Counted from the first letter of the stretch, positions 22,006 to 31,559 are shown. The stretch is DNA of 64,000 nt from Vibrio casei (GCF_002218025.2 NZ_AP018680.1:2480001-2544000); one strand, 5' to 3'. Notes: generated by a model from the letters alone, not told the origin. A program made the numbers and translations.

Positions 22006-22359
22006 TCAAAATGTCAGAATTTTTTGACAATTATGAAGGCGATGATTGATTTCTTCAAAAGACAACACTTCAACATCAATAATGAATCTATCGGAGCATA
22101 AATTAAATTCCAATAGTGATGTTCTGCAGGCATAAATCTTTTCAATGTCGTACAATTCAAGCAACTTAAAAGCTGAAATATAATCGCGTGATAATATTTG
22201 TTTTGGGGCTTGTTCCTTAACCAATTGAGTAACACCGTTGCCAAGAAAGAAAACTTCAATGTCTTCACAGTATGCAGACGCCGCCAATAATGCATCTAGC
22301 CCCTCTCGGCCCTTTGTATTTGAATGAGGAAATGATCGAAAAACAAAACCTAATCGCAT
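22006..22359 (-). CDS. tusC: tRNA 2-thiouridine synthesis protein TusC
   Basis: A 117-residue DsrF-family subunit of the TusBCD sulfur relay. G-F-V-F-R-S-F-P-H-S-N-T-K-G-R-E-G-L-D-A-L-L-A is the family signature, and E-V-F-F-L-G-N-G-V is the second strand. It starts at the base where tusD ends, so the two are translationally coupled. Confidence 0.94.
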   Translation of the reverse strand: MRLGFVFRSFPHSNTKGREGLDALLAASAYCEDIEVFFLGNGVTQLVKEQAPKQILSRDYISAFKLLELYDIEKIYACRTSLLEFNLCSDRFIIDVEVLSFEEINHRLHNCQKILTF

Positions 22360-22778
22360 TAGAACTGTACCACTCTATCTTGTATCAGCATAGCTTCCGC
22401 TAACCCACCTAGGCCTGCTAATTCAAATCCCTCAGCAGTATTGCTCGTGGGTAATTGATGAACCTTAGCTTCATGTGAATCGACGATTCCTCGACGCAAT
22501 GAGGCCGCCACACAGGATTCTAGTCTCACATTGTGATCTTTTGATAAACGCTGCCATGCTTGGGGTAAATTGAATTCATCATTAGCAGGTAACACTAGAC
22601 TAGAGGCATTGTGAACCCCATCTTGATAGAAAAAAACACTGACTAATCTATGCCCTCTTTCAAGTAAAGAACAAGCAAAAAGATAGGCGTTTCTCGCCGA
22701 TTGGCTGCCATAAACCGAACCATTCACCACCAAAGTATAAGTCAGAATTTTTTCAGGTTCCGTTAAGCATTGACTCAC
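22359..22778 (-). CDS. tusD: Sulfurtransferase TusD
   Basis: A 139-residue DsrE-family subunit carrying the active cysteine of the TusBCD relay: Cys89 in [10 protein letters not shown] matches E. coli Cys78. The N-terminus is about 11 residues longer than in E. coli because the chosen ATG overlaps the yheO stop as ATGA; a shorter start is possible. Confidence 0.93.
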   Translation of the reverse strand: MSQCLTEPEKILTYTLVVNGSVYGSQSARNAYLFACSLLERGHRLVSVFFYQDGVHNASSLVLPANDEFNLPQAWQRLSKDHNVRLESCVAASLRRGIVDSHEAKVHQLPTSNTAEGFELAGLGGLAEAMLIQDRVVQF

Positions 22779-23503
22779 TTTTCACCATCCTCAACTTTAC
22801 GTTGGCGAATATAGAGATAAACCGTATGTTTGGAGATATTTAAACGATCGGCGACCCGGTTAATCGCGTCTTTAATATCAAAAATACCTTTGTCATACAG
22901 ATCCATTACAATTTGACGATTTTTGGTATTATTCGATACCGATTTATCCGCATTAATGTCTTCAATCGTTCTTTCTACTGTTTGATCCACCAGCTCTTCA
23001 ACATCACTAGCAAAGTTGACCGATGATGCAGCTTCTTCGGCTTCGGCTGTTGGCATAAAAGCATGCAAGACTTGCGAAAAAGGCGCATCTAAATTGATAT
23101 TAATGCACAACAATCCAATAACACGTTGCTCACCATTACGAATGGCAATGGTGATTGACTTCATCAATACCCCGCCTTTCGCTCGAGTAAAATACGATCG
23201 CGAGAAATTACGTTGTGATCCTTCGATATCTTTCAACATTTTTAATGCTAAATCGGTAATGGGTGAACCCACTTGACGGCCAGTATTTTCACCATTAGCA
23301 ATTTTAATCGCCGATGTATTGAGATCTTCTAAAGAATGCAAAACAATCTCACAATAATTACCGATTAGGCTGGCTAAGCCATCTACTACGGCCTCGTAAG
23401 AATGTAAGATAATTTTATCGTGATCAGAAAAAGGTCTAACATAGACAGACTCCATCTCCAACAATGCTTCAGAATGCATAATTTCAGAACTATTCACATA
23501 CAC
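22775..23503 (-). CDS. yheO: YheO-type PAS/HTH transcriptional regulator
   Basis: A protein of about 242 residues. An N-terminal YheO-like PAS domain ([14 protein letters not shown] near residue 34; K-S-I-T-I-A-I-R-N near 115) is followed by a C-terminal helix-turn-helix ([14 protein letters not shown]). It is the first gene of the tus operon, overlapping tusD by four bases, as in E. coli. Its targets are unknown. The start is uncertain: the furthest upstream GTG is used here, a GTG at 23497 has a better-placed AGAGG, and an ATG lies at 23479. Confidence 0.9.
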   Translation of the reverse strand: MYVNSSEIMHSEALLEMESVYVRPFSDHDKIILHSYEAVVDGLASLIGNYCEIVLHSLEDLNTSAIKIANGENTGRQVGSPITDLALKMLKDIEGSQRNFSRSYFTRAKGGVLMKSITIAIRNGEQRVIGLLCININLDAPFSQVLHAFMPTAEAEEAASSVNFASDVEELVDQTVERTIEDINADKSVSNNTKNRQIVMDLYDKGIFDIKDAINRVADRLNISKHTVYLYIRQRKVEDGEK

Positions 23504-23646
23504 CTCTGGATATAATTACGGCTAGTAATCAGATAGTACTTCAACAAATGAATGTAAGTTTATCAGAAAATTTGAGTTAGAGATTGCCGTAACTTCAATA
23601 TAATGGTTAAGGATAAGTTTTGTAATGTATTTACAATCGCAGATAC

Positions 23647-23677
23647 AAGAAGGCTCATCGATTGATGAGCCTTCTTT
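23647..23677 (-). terminator. Terminator after fkpA
   Basis: A 12-bp perfect stem AGAAGGCTCATC/GATGAGCCTTCT with a 4-nt loop lies 27 bases after the fkpA stop. The T-richness is better on the plus side than on the minus side, so efficiency in the fkpA direction is uncertain. Confidence 0.65.
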
Positions 23678-23704
23678 ATTTTTAGCTAATTTATCACTAA
23701 ATAT

Positions 23705-24499
23705 TTATTTCGCAGCAGCAGGTGCTTGTTCAGTTTTAACTGACATCAGTTCGATTTCAAAGACTAACGTAGAGTTAGCCGGAATCGTTGGAGTATCTTG
23801 CTCACCGTATGCTAGCTCGGGCGGAATAACCACTTGGTATTTAGAGCCAACTTTCATTAACTGAACGGCTTCCGTCCAACCAGGGATAACGCGGTTAAGT
23901 GGAAATGTAGCTGGTTCTTTTCGATCATAAGAACTATCAAATTTAGTTCCATCAACCAACGTACCTTCGTAATTTACAACAACGGTATCCGTCGCTTTTG
24001 GTGTCGCACCAGTACCTTCTTTTTCAACTTTGTAAAGAATACCTGATTTGGTTTCTTTTACGCCGTCTTCTTTTGCAAATTTAGCGCGAAATTCATCGCC
24101 GACCTTTTTGCTCGCAGCTGATTTTTCAGCCGCTTGAGACTGCATTTTTTCAGACACACGTTTGTCTAACTCTTGAAGCACTTTATGAGTCTCTTCTTCG
24201 CTCATGCCAGACTTACCAGCAAACACATCTTCAATACCTTTTAAAACGATGGTTTTATCAAGGTTAATACCAATTTCAGCTGGCTTTTCAATGCTTGTGT
24301 TTAAGTAATTAGCAAAAGATGCGCCGATTGCATAAGCTGCTTTCTCATCATCCGTTTGGTACTGATTCGTTGCAGAAGCTGCAGATTGAGCTTGCTCTGT
24401 TGGCGCTGTTGTTTTTGCATCTTTCGATTCTTCTTTTTGACAGCCTACAGCTAATAGTACAGTTGCCGCTAGCAGCGATACTTTAAAAATCGGTTTCAT
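23705..24499 (-). CDS. fkpA: FKBP-type peptidyl-prolyl isomerase FkpA (probable lipoprotein)
   Basis: A 264-residue envelope isomerase and chaperone. The start at 24499 is fixed by a GGAG six bases upstream and puts the signal peptide at the N-terminus. The signal ends L-L-A-V-G-C-Q-K, a plausible lipobox with Cys20, so the protein may be lipid-anchored, unlike soluble periplasmic E. coli FkpA. The FKBP_N dimerisation domain (about 45-140) and FKBP_C domain (V-N-Y-E-G, F-D-S-S, V-I-P-G-W, F-E-I-E-L) are complete. It is divergent from slyX, the conserved enteric order. Confidence 0.94.
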   Translation of the reverse strand: MKPIFKVSLLAATVLLAVGCQKEESKDAKTTAPTEQAQSAASATNQYQTDDEKAAYAIGASFANYLNTSIEKPAEIGINLDKTIVLKGIEDVFAGKSGMSEEETHKVLQELDKRVSEKMQSQAAEKSAASKKVGDEFRAKFAKEDGVKETKSGILYKVEKEGTGATPKATDTVVVNYEGTLVDGTKFDSSYDRKEPATFPLNRVIPGWTEAVQLMKVGSKYQVVIPPELAYGEQDTPTIPANSTLVFEIELMSVKTEQAPAAAK

Positions 24500-24514
24500 T
24501 AAATTCTCCAGCAT

Positions 24515-24873
24515 GATGGCGAACCATCGTTATGATTTATAAAAATGATTGAAGCAATATACTAGCGCCTTTAGCTCTAGTTGAGAGACTATTTGTACTG
24601 GTTGCTACAAAAAATAACCAGCAGTAAATATAATCCCCTCGTATATCAATTACAGCGTTATACCTTACTTATAAAACAATTATTTAGTAGGAAATCACAT
24701 ATTATTGATGTTGTCATACTATTGCGTTGTCGTATCGACTCTTTGTTAAGAGAGTGTTTTTTTTTAGCAAAGTTCACTCTATTTCATAAAAATGAACTCT
24801 TTATTGCGCTTTATTACCTATATTCTTGTACTTTATCGCATTCATTTTACTTATTCATTGATGAAAGTAGAGA
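24515..24873. other. AT-rich intergenic region without a supported gene
   Basis: The divergent fkpA-slyX gap. A 106-codon frame starting with TTG at 24581 is open but has no ribosome-binding site and no recognisable family. No sigmaE-type element (GAACTT with TCTRA) could be found for fkpA. Nothing else is supported here. Confidence 0.5.
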
Positions 24874-24902
24874 TCTACAGTCTTTGAATATTCAGGTATA
24901 AT
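24874..24902 (+). promoter_or_regulatory. slyX promoter
   Basis: TCTACA (24874-24879), 17 bases, then a perfect TATAAT (24897-24902). It gives a leader of about 45 bases before the slyX ATG. Confidence 0.55.
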
Positions 24903-24952
24903 TTTTAGCACTCAGGGTATCATCCATTCTTTAACTATAAAAAGTGATCTTC

Positions 24953-25177
24953 ATGACTTCAGACAATCTTGAACTTCAGCAACGCATTAATGATCTTGAA
25001 TGTCAGGTCGCCTTCCAAGAACAAACCATTAGTGAATTAAATGATGCACTAAGCCAGCAACAACTTCTGATCACTAGAATGCAAGATCAAATGAAGTTTG
25101 TCGTCGGTAAAGTCAAAAACTTAGACGCTTCTAACTTGGCGGATCCATCGGAAGAAACACCACCACCGCATTATTAA
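24953..25177 (+). CDS. slyX: SlyX family protein
   Basis: A 74-residue, strongly helical protein with heptad-like leucines (L-E-L-Q-Q-R-I-N-D-L-E, then Q-E-Q-T-I-S-E-L-N) and a P-P-P-H-Y end, the SlyX hallmark. Its molecular role is unknown. The ATG at 24953 is preferred over an upstream GTG at 24944. It lies between fkpA and slyD as in E. coli, convergent with slyD. Confidence 0.92.
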   Translation: MTSDNLELQQRINDLECQVAFQEQTISELNDALSQQQLLITRMQDQMKFVVGKVKNLDASNLADPSEETPPPHY

Positions 25178-25216
25178 TCGTAATACTTGTTATTCAATGA
25201 AACTTGTCATTCAACT

Positions 25217-25247
25217 AAAAACGCCAACCTGAGTGGGCTGGCGTTTT
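25217..25247. terminator. Bidirectional terminator slyX/slyD
   Basis: A 9-bp stem AAAACGCCA/TGGCGTTTT flanks a partly paired centre, with A and T runs on both sides. It lies between the convergent slyX and slyD stops and can serve both. Confidence 0.8.
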
Positions 25248-25261
25248 CATATTCTTAAGAA

Positions 25262-25834
25262 TTAATGACAGCCACAACCGCCATTTCCGTCACAACCTTC
25301 TTTTTTCTCTTCATGGCCGTGGTCATGATCGCAGCAATCGCCATCATGATCATGTCCGTGATGACCACCAGCCTGATGTACATGGCCATGAGCAATTTCT
25401 TCTTCTGTTGCTTCACGAACAGCAACCACTTCTACATCAAATGTTAAGGTTTGACCCGCAAGCATATGATTACCATCAACCACGACTTCATCACCATCGA
25501 CTTCAGTGATTTCAACAGGGATTTGACCTTGATCTGTATCAGCTAAAAAGCGCATACCCACTTCAATTTGCTCAACACCATGGAAAACATCCGCAGGTAC
25601 ACGTTGAACAAGATCATCACTGTGCTCGCCATACGCATCTTCTGGAGCAATCGTTGCTGTGAATTTATCACCTGCAGCTTTACCTAGTAGTTCATTTTCC
25701 AAACCTGTAATCAGGTTATTGTGGCCATGCAAGTAATCAAGTGGCGCTTCAACTGTTGACTGATCAACCACAACACCGTCTTCTACTTTCACTTGGTAAG
25801 CCAAGCTAACTACAACGTTCTTTTCAATTTTCAT
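25262..25834 (-). CDS. slyD: FKBP-type isomerase and metallochaperone SlyD
   Basis: A 190-residue cytoplasmic isomerase. The FKBP core is interrupted by the insert-in-flap chaperone domain (about residues 70-125), and V-V-D-Q-S-T and Y-G-E-H are recognisable. From about residue 148 a tail very rich in His, Cys, Gly and Asp ends G-C-G-C-H. This tail binds nickel and serves hydrogenase maturation in E. coli. It is followed downstream in the same direction by no gene, and converges on slyX. Confidence 0.97.
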   Translation of the reverse strand: MKIEKNVVVSLAYQVKVEDGVVVDQSTVEAPLDYLHGHNNLITGLENELLGKAAGDKFTATIAPEDAYGEHSDDLVQRVPADVFHGVEQIEVGMRFLADTDQGQIPVEITEVDGDEVVVDGNHMLAGQTLTFDVEVVAVREATEEEIAHGHVHQAGGHHGHDHDGDCCDHDHGHEEKKEGCDGNGGCGCH

Positions 25835-25993
25835 ATTCGCTCCAAATTCAGATTAAGCGTTGAGAATGTGTGAGCACTTAATCTCTATGTGCAAGATAAT
25901 GGGGATAAGCACGGCAAATTTCAATCGATCCACTGTGTTTATTTTCATTTACCTTGATAAAAAATGCTCCAGAACTCACTTAAAACCCTGCCT

Positions 25994-26194
25994 TTAATCA
26001 GGTTTAAAAATACCTATCATCTGATCTGTCGCCCTAGGTGTTTTTTCTACCTTTTTTGGGGTTCTTTGCTCAACATAATTACATTCTACACATTCAACCA
26101 CTTCAATCTGGTTTTCTTCCCAAACTCGTAAGCTATCAGGCTGTTTACACATAGGGCAACTCGCCCCAGCAATGAATCTTTTTTTGATTATCAT
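25994..26194 (-). CDS. yheV: YheV family putative zinc ribbon protein
   Basis: A 66-residue protein. Two Cys pairs, C-P-M-C near residue 13 and C-V-E-C near residue 35, form a likely zinc ribbon. The C-terminus D-Q-M-I-G-I-F-K-P-D is typical of YheV. Its function is unknown. It lies 31 bases after kefB in the same direction, the conserved order. Confidence 0.92.
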   Translation of the reverse strand: MIIKKRFIAGASCPMCKQPDSLRVWEENQIEVVECVECNYVEQRTPKKVEKTPRATDQMIGIFKPD

Positions 26195-26225
26195 GCCAAT
26201 TCCATATTTCCATTATTGGATCGAT

Positions 26226-28016
26226 TTAATCCCAATGATTTTGGGTTTGACGATCGCTTTCCATCTCACGATCAAAAATTTCTTCTAATTCTTTACGCGC
26301 TTCTTTGGCCCGGATCCCCATGTCTTTATCTTCCATATGTAATGGCAATAATTCTTTGAGCATCGTGGTGTCTAATTTGCGAAAATGCGCTTCAGCACGC
26401 TTAGCTTGATAAGGATGCATGCCAAGTTGAGTCAATACCTGGCGCCCTAAATCTAGCGCCCCTAAAAAGGTTTCTCGTGAAAATAAGGTTACCCCCATAT
26501 TCAATAACCGATACGCTTCAACTCGGCTTCGCGCACGCGCTAAAATTTTCAAATTAGGGAAGTGTTGTTTGCATAGCTCCGCAATTTTTAACACTTCATC
26601 GGGTGAATCAGTACAAATAGCAATCGCTTCAGCTTGTTCAGCACCTGCTGCTCTTAATAAATCTAGCTGAGTGGCGTCACCGTAATACACTTTATAACCA
26701 AACTTTCTTAATAACTGAATTTGGCTGGCATCACTTTCTAATACCGTGATGCGGATCTTGTTAGCGTATAACAAACGTCCAACCACTTGTCCAAAACGAC
26801 CGAAGCCAGCAATGATGACTCTAGGTTCTTCATTGATCACATCAGACTGCATATTATCCGAAATATTAATCGTCCGATTAAACCATTTCTCTTGAGCCAG
26901 CAAAATAAGTGGCGTGGTCATCATCGATAAACTAACCACCACTAATAAAAAAGAACTCACTTCGCTTCCAAGCAAACCATGACCTGTCGCGGCGGTAAAT
27001 AATACGAAAGCAAATTCCCCCCCTTGACTTAAAATTGCCGCCATTCTGCTTCGCGCTTTAGCTCTTGTCCCCATAAGGCGAGCTAATATGTAAAGAATAA
27101 GCGCTTTAATACTGACTAACGCTGCTACTGCTGCCAATATTTTCAAAGGGTAATGAATGAGTAAATCAAGGTTTACAGCCATGCCTACCGACATAAAGAA
27201 CAAACCAAGTAGCAGCCCTTTAAATGGCTCAATAGCACTTTCTAACTCATGGCGATATTCACTTTCTGCCAATAGTACTCCCGCTAAGAATGTCCCTAGA
27301 GCCATAGATAGACCCAGTTTTTCCATTAAGACGGAAATACCAATCACCAGCAACAAAGCCGCAACAGTAAAAAGCTCACGGACTCGGCTCATCACCACAT
27401 AGCGGAAAATTGGACGCAATAAATAATGCCCGCCCACTAATAGAGCCAACACCCCTCCAATCATCCACACCGCATCTAACCAATCCCCACCAACATTACC
27501 AGCCAACAAAGGCAATATTGCTAACATAGGAATGACCGCAATATCTTGGAATAATAAAACAGCAAAGCCAGATTGCCCTGTTTCAGTGCCTGCTAGTCCT
27601 TGCTCTTCGATAACTCGTAATGCTATCGCCGTCGAAGACAACGCAAGCCCCATTCCAATCACTAAACTATTTTGCCAACTAATGCCAAACCAATTCGCAA
27701 TCGCAGAAATAATTAATGTGGTCACCGCCACTTGAGCGCCACCTAATCCTAAAATAGGTATGCGCATTTGCCATAATTTTTTGGGGTTTAGCTCAAGGCC
27801 AATCAAGAATAGAAGCAACACAACCCCCAGCTCAGAGAAATGCATCACACTGTCTACATCACTAATTAGCCCTAACCCCCAAGGACCAATCACAATACCA
27901 GCCAGTAAGTACCCTAAAACAGAACCAAGCCCAAAACGTTAAGCAAGAGGAACGGCAATCACTGCTGCCGATAAGAACACCACGCCGCTTTGTAAAAAAT
28001 CAATTGTTGATGCCAT
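26226..28016 (-). pseudogene. kefB: Glutathione-regulated potassium-efflux antiporter KefB, interrupted by a nonsense codon
   Basis: The frame from the ATG at 28016 (good GAGGGA upstream) encodes MASTIDFLQSGVVFLSAA and then P-L-A, but codon 26 is TAA (27939-27941) where an AAA lysine or similar is expected. The same frame then continues as R-F-G-L-G-S-V-L-G-Y-L-L-A-G and stays open for about 570 residues. It includes the antiporter membrane domain, the A-G-F-G-R-F-G-Q-V-V-G NAD-binding RCK domain and a complete C-terminus. Restart would need a weak GTG at 27893 and would lose the first membrane helix. KefB with KefG protects against electrophiles; function here is probably lost unless this is a sequence error. 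Confidence 0.85.
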
Positions 28017-28026
28017 ATATTTCCCT

Positions 28027-28614
28027 CTACTGAGATAACTCAAACGGGTTCATTAGCCACTGACGGTAGGCTTGCGCATGCTCTACTCTCTGTGCCTGAT
28101 GCACATTCCTTGCCCAATATAAAACCAAAGGTTCAATCCAATTCATTTGGCATAACTTAGCGGTTAGCTCAAAAGGCTGCAAAATTTGTTCCAGCGGATA
28201 TTGGTTGTAGCCTTGAGCTGAAAACGCCTCTTTTTGACCACCAGTGGTAATCACACTACGCCAAGATTTTCCCTGCAATGCTCGGCCCTTACCAAATGCA
28301 AATCCCTTGCCAAGTACAGTATCCATCCACTCTTTCATTAAAGCTGGGCATGAATACATAAACATGGGGTGCTGGAACACAATCAAATCATGTTCCAGCA
28401 ACAAACGGTGCTCCACGGCCACATCAATAAAAAAATCAGGGTAACAAGCGTAAAGATCGTGGATCTGCACATGTGGTAGATCTTTTATCGCTTTCAGTAG
28501 AATTTGGTTGGCCACGGAATGTTCAGGATCGGGGTGGGCATAAATCACCAAAATACGTGGTAACGCGACGTCTGTCGCCTCAGTTTGACTTTGTTGTTGA
28601 GCGTGATCTGACAT
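28027..28614 (-). CDS. kefG: KefG, ancillary protein of the KefB efflux system
   Basis: A 195-residue flavodoxin-fold quinone-oxidoreductase-like protein that activates KefB at the inner membrane. R-I-L-V-I-Y-A-H-P-D-P-E-H-S is the nucleotide-binding start, with F-Q-H-P-M-F-M-Y-S-C-P and T-G-G-Q-K-E-A-F following. The ATG at 28614 has GGAG six bases upstream; an in-frame ATG four codons earlier is less likely. Its stop is 10 bases before the kefB start. KefG is intact although kefB is interrupted. Confidence 0.92.
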   Translation of the reverse strand: MSDHAQQQSQTEATDVALPRILVIYAHPDPEHSVANQILLKAIKDLPHVQIHDLYACYPDFFIDVAVEHRLLLEHDLIVFQHPMFMYSCPALMKEWMDTVLGKGFAFGKGRALQGKSWRSVITTGGQKEAFSAQGYNQYPLEQILQPFELTAKLCQMNWIEPLVLYWARNVHQAQRVEHAQAYRQWLMNPFELSQ

Positions 28615-28848
28615 CGCTGTCTCCATACAATCTACACTGCAAAATTTGATGTCCCATAATTAGAAGTATAACTACCTCAACACAACTCTGTTTCGTTATC
28701 AGGAAACCCCGACACTTTATCACGTAAATTCATCCGATCGTAAATCGTTTATTGATCGACATTTATCCTTGAAACGCCTACTATTCAAGGCGCACATTGC
28801 GTCCGTTTCGCTTAACTTTTCATTCGCAAAACCTTAGATAAGACTCCT

Positions 28849-30756
28849 ATGATTACATTTTCAGATATTCAATTGCTTCGCGGTGGAAAACCATTATTAG
28901 AACAGGCTTCAGCCACCATTCATCCTGGCGATAAAGTAGGACTTGTTGGCAAAAATGGTTGTGGTAAATCCACCCTATTTGCATTATTGAAAGATGAGCT
29001 TTCTATCGATGCGGGTAATTTCCAAATGCCTTCGTATTGGGAATTGGCTTGGGTTGCCCAAGAAACCCCAGCATTAGAACGCGCAGCATTAGAGTATGTG
29101 ATTGATGGTGACCGTGAATATCGCCAATTAGAGCTAGCCCTGATTAAAGCAGAACAAGACGATAATGGTAATTTAGTCGCTGAGTTGCACGGCAAAATCG
29201 AAACAGTCGGTGGCTACACCATTAAAGCTCGCGCCGCTGAATTATTAAATGGCTTAGGTTTTAGCCAAGCTCAAATGCAATGGAGTTTAACGCAATTTTC
29301 TGGTGGCTGGCGTATGCGTTTAAACTTAGCACAAGCTCTACTGTGCCGTTCAGATTTATTATTGCTCGATGAGCCCACCAACCACTTAGATTTAGATGCC
29401 GTACTTTGGCTAGAAAAATGGCTACAGAACTACCCTGGCACGTTAATCTTAATTTCGCACGACCGGGATTTTCTCGACCCTATTGTCGGTCGAATCATTC
29501 ATGTAGAAAATCAACTACTCAACGAATACACCGGCAACTACTCCTCATTTGAGACCCAACGCGCGCAAAAATTAATGCAGCAACAAGCGATGTATTCTAA
29601 GCAACAAAAACAAATGTCGCACATGCAAAGCTACATTGATCGATTTCGTTACAAAGCCTCGAAAGCTCGCCAAGCACAAAGCCGAATTAAAGCCTTAGAA
29701 AAAATGGAGAAAGTTCTCCCCGCTCAGTTCGATAATCCATTCAGCTTTGAATTTCGGGAGCCTTCTGCTTTACCCAATCCAATCATGATGATGGATGAAG
29801 TTTCCGCAGGTTATGGGGATAACCTTATCCTTAAACATATTCGACTCAATCTAGTTCCGGGCAGCCGAATTGGTTTACTCGGTCGCAATGGTGCAGGTAA
29901 ATCCACCTTAATTAAACTGCTTTCTGGTGAGCTGAATCCACAAAGTGGCGATCTTACCTATTCTCAAGGGGTAAAAATTGGCTATTTTGCCCAGCATCAA
30001 TTAGAAACACTGCATCCCGAAGAAACACCTTTACAACACATGATGCAAATTGCGCCCAATCATACCGAGCAACAACTGCGCGATTACCTCGGAAGCTTTG
30101 GTTTTGTAGGTGAAAAAGCACTCGACAAAGTCGCACCATTTTCAGGTGGCGAAAAAGCTCGCTTGGTTCTAGCCTTAGTTGTATGGCAAAAGCCGAACTT
30201 ATTGCTGCTCGATGAACCAACCAACCACCTTGATTTGGATATGCGCCAAGCCCTAACAATGGCACTGCAAACCTTTGAAGGGGCGATGGTTATCGTGAGC
30301 CATGATCGCTATTTATTACGCGCCACCACCGATGATTTGTATTTGGTTGACTCACAGCAAGTTGCCCCTTTTGATGGGGATTTAAACGACTATTATAAAT
30401 GGCTCACTGATCAGCAAAAACAAGACAAAAAAGAGGCACAAGGCGATGTTGATAGCACACCAAGTATTAATAGCGCCAACGCACGTAAAGAACAAAAACG
30501 TTTAGAAGCAGAATTACGCAAGCAAACTGCACCAATTCGCAAAAAACTGACACAACTTGAAACGAAAATGGACAAACTAGGTACCGAGTTGGCCGATGCT
30601 GAACAACTATTAAGTGATGTATCACTCTATCAAGATGAAAATAAAGCTAAACTCACTGAAGTATTAACCATTCAAGCTAGCCGAAAGTCTCAACTCGAAG
30701 ACGTTGAAATGGAATGGATGGCATTGCAAGAAGAACTGGAATCACTCAACCAATAA
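28849..30756 (+). CDS. yheS: ABC-F family ATP-binding protein YheS
   Basis: A 635-residue duplicated ATPase without membrane segments. ABC1 has Walker A G-K-N-G-C-G-K-S-T, signature F-S-G-G-W and Walker B L-L-L-L-D-E-P-T-N-H-L-D. ABC2 has G-R-N-G-A-G-K-S-T, F-S-G-G-E and a second L-L-L-L-D-E-P-T-N-H-L-D. A charged linker lies between them and a coiled-coil tail follows residue 535. ABC-F proteins of this type act on ribosomes; YheS relieves certain arrest peptides in E. coli. It is divergent from kefG. Confidence 0.96.
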   Translation: MITFSDIQLLRGGKPLLEQASATIHPGDKVGLVGKNGCGKSTLFALLKDELSIDAGNFQMPSYWELAWVAQETPALERAALEYVIDGDREYRQLELALIKAEQDDNGNLVAELHGKIETVGGYTIKARAAELLNGLGFSQAQMQWSLTQFSGGWRMRLNLAQALLCRSDLLLLDEPTNHLDLDAVLWLEKWLQNYPGTLILISHDRDFLDPIVGRIIHVENQLLNEYTGNYSSFETQRAQKLMQQQAMYSKQQKQMSHMQSYIDRFRYKASKARQAQSRIKALEKMEKVLPAQFDNPFSFEFREPSALPNPIMMMDEVSAGYGDNLILKHIRLNLVPGSRIGLLGRNGAGKSTLIKLLSGELNPQSGDLTYSQGVKIGYFAQHQLETLHPEETPLQHMMQIAPNHTEQQLRDYLGSFGFVGEKALDKVAPFSGGEKARLVLALVVWQKPNLLLLDEPTNHLDLDMRQALTMALQTFEGAMVIVSHDRYLLRATTDDLYLVDSQQVAPFDGDLNDYYKWLTDQQKQDKKEAQGDVDSTPSINSANARKEQKRLEAELRKQTAPIRKKLTQLETKMDKLGTELADAEQLLSDVSLYQDENKAKLTEVLTIQASRKSQLEDVEMEWMALQEELESLNQ

Positions 30757-30757
30757 T

Positions 30758-31225
30758 ATGAATCAATACTCACCGCTTCCTCTCACCTTAGAACGCTTAT
30801 GGCAATTTAGTTTGCAGCATTACAGCGTGCGTGACATCAAAGAAGCGTGTTTACATCTACAAAATCACCATCAAGGTAACGTCAATTTAATTTTGTTATT
30901 AAAATGGCTCGATGAGCATGAACTAGCCTTCTCTGAAGATCAATGGATCCAATTGGAAACCGCCATTGACCGAACACAAAGTTTATTAAGCCAGTTCCGT
31001 TATTATCGTCGTAAAGCCAAACCGCATTTACCCGACACCTTGTACCGTGAGTCACTTCAGTTTGAACTTCAACTTGAGCGCCAGCAACAATCCGATTTAG
31101 TCACATGCCTCAATCAACTAACTCTGACACCACAACAAGGCATACCAATGACTCACCAATATTGTTTGAAACAAGATGCCAAACATTTGTGTGAGCATTT
31201 TTATGCTACCGCTTCTCGCCGCTAA
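30758..31225 (+). CDS. TIGR02444 family protein
   Basis: A 155-residue helical protein of the TIGR02444 (DUF2390) family, of unknown function. L-E-R-L-W-Q-F-S-L and L-L-L-K-W-L-D-E-H are family-like. The ATG at 30758 starts one base after the yheS stop, so the two are co-transcribed and probably coupled; a further upstream start would run inside yheS. This gene beside yheS is a Vibrio-type arrangement. Confidence 0.8.
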   Translation: MNQYSPLPLTLERLWQFSLQHYSVRDIKEACLHLQNHHQGNVNLILLLKWLDEHELAFSEDQWIQLETAIDRTQSLLSQFRYYRRKAKPHLPDTLYRESLQFELQLERQQQSDLVTCLNQLTLTPQQGIPMTHQYCLKQDAKHLCEHFYATASRR

Positions 31226-31240
31226 TGTGCTTCACCGGTC

Positions 31241-31316
31241 TTTTTCATCAATCAATCTATTTTTCATCCATTACTCTATTTTTCGCCAATAGCTATGTTT
31301 TTACCAATACCTCTCT
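31241..31316 (+). repeat. Degenerate 19-bp tandem repeat
   Basis: Four consecutive 19-base units each beginning TTTTT (31241, 31260, 31279, 31298). Units 1 and 2 share TTTTTCATC-ATTA/CAATCTA, and units 3 and 4 share the CCAATA core. A fifth partial unit may follow. It occupies the site between the TIGR02444 gene and yheU where E. coli relatives carry yheT. Confidence 0.75.
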
Positions 31317-31343
31317 TTCTCACCGATAAAAAAAGCAGTATTT

Positions 31344-31559
31344 ATGATTATTCCTTGGCAACAAATCGATCCCGACACCTTAGAAAACCTCATCAAAGAA
31401 TTCATTTTACGTGAAGGCACGGATTACGGCATGCAAGAAACGTCACTGGACACCAAAATAAAACAAGTTAAAGCTCAATTACAGGCAGGAAGCATTGCAA
31501 TTGTTTTTTCAGAATTACATGAAAGCGTTGATATCAAAGCGATTAATGAATTGCAATGA
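31344..31559 (+). CDS. yheU: YheU family (UPF0270) protein
   Basis: A 71-residue protein of unknown function. [13 protein letters not shown] opens it, and I-L-R-E-G-T-D-Y-G and I-V-F-S-E-L-H-E-S are the family signatures. It normally follows yheT, which is missing here. prkB follows in the same direction. Confidence 0.93.
   Translation: MIIPWQQIDPDTLENLIKEFILREGTDYGMQETSLDTKIKQVKAQLQAGSIAIVFSELHESVDIKAINELQ

Noticed and set aside
24500..24620. SigmaE-type promoter for fkpA
   Set aside because: Expected from E. coli, but no GAACTT/TCTRA pair with suitable spacing was found on the minus strand.
24581..24901. 106-codon plus-strand frame in the fkpA-slyX gap
   Set aside because: It begins at TTG without a ribosome-binding site, the composition reflects AT-rich intergenic DNA, it overlaps the slyX promoter, and no family is recognised.
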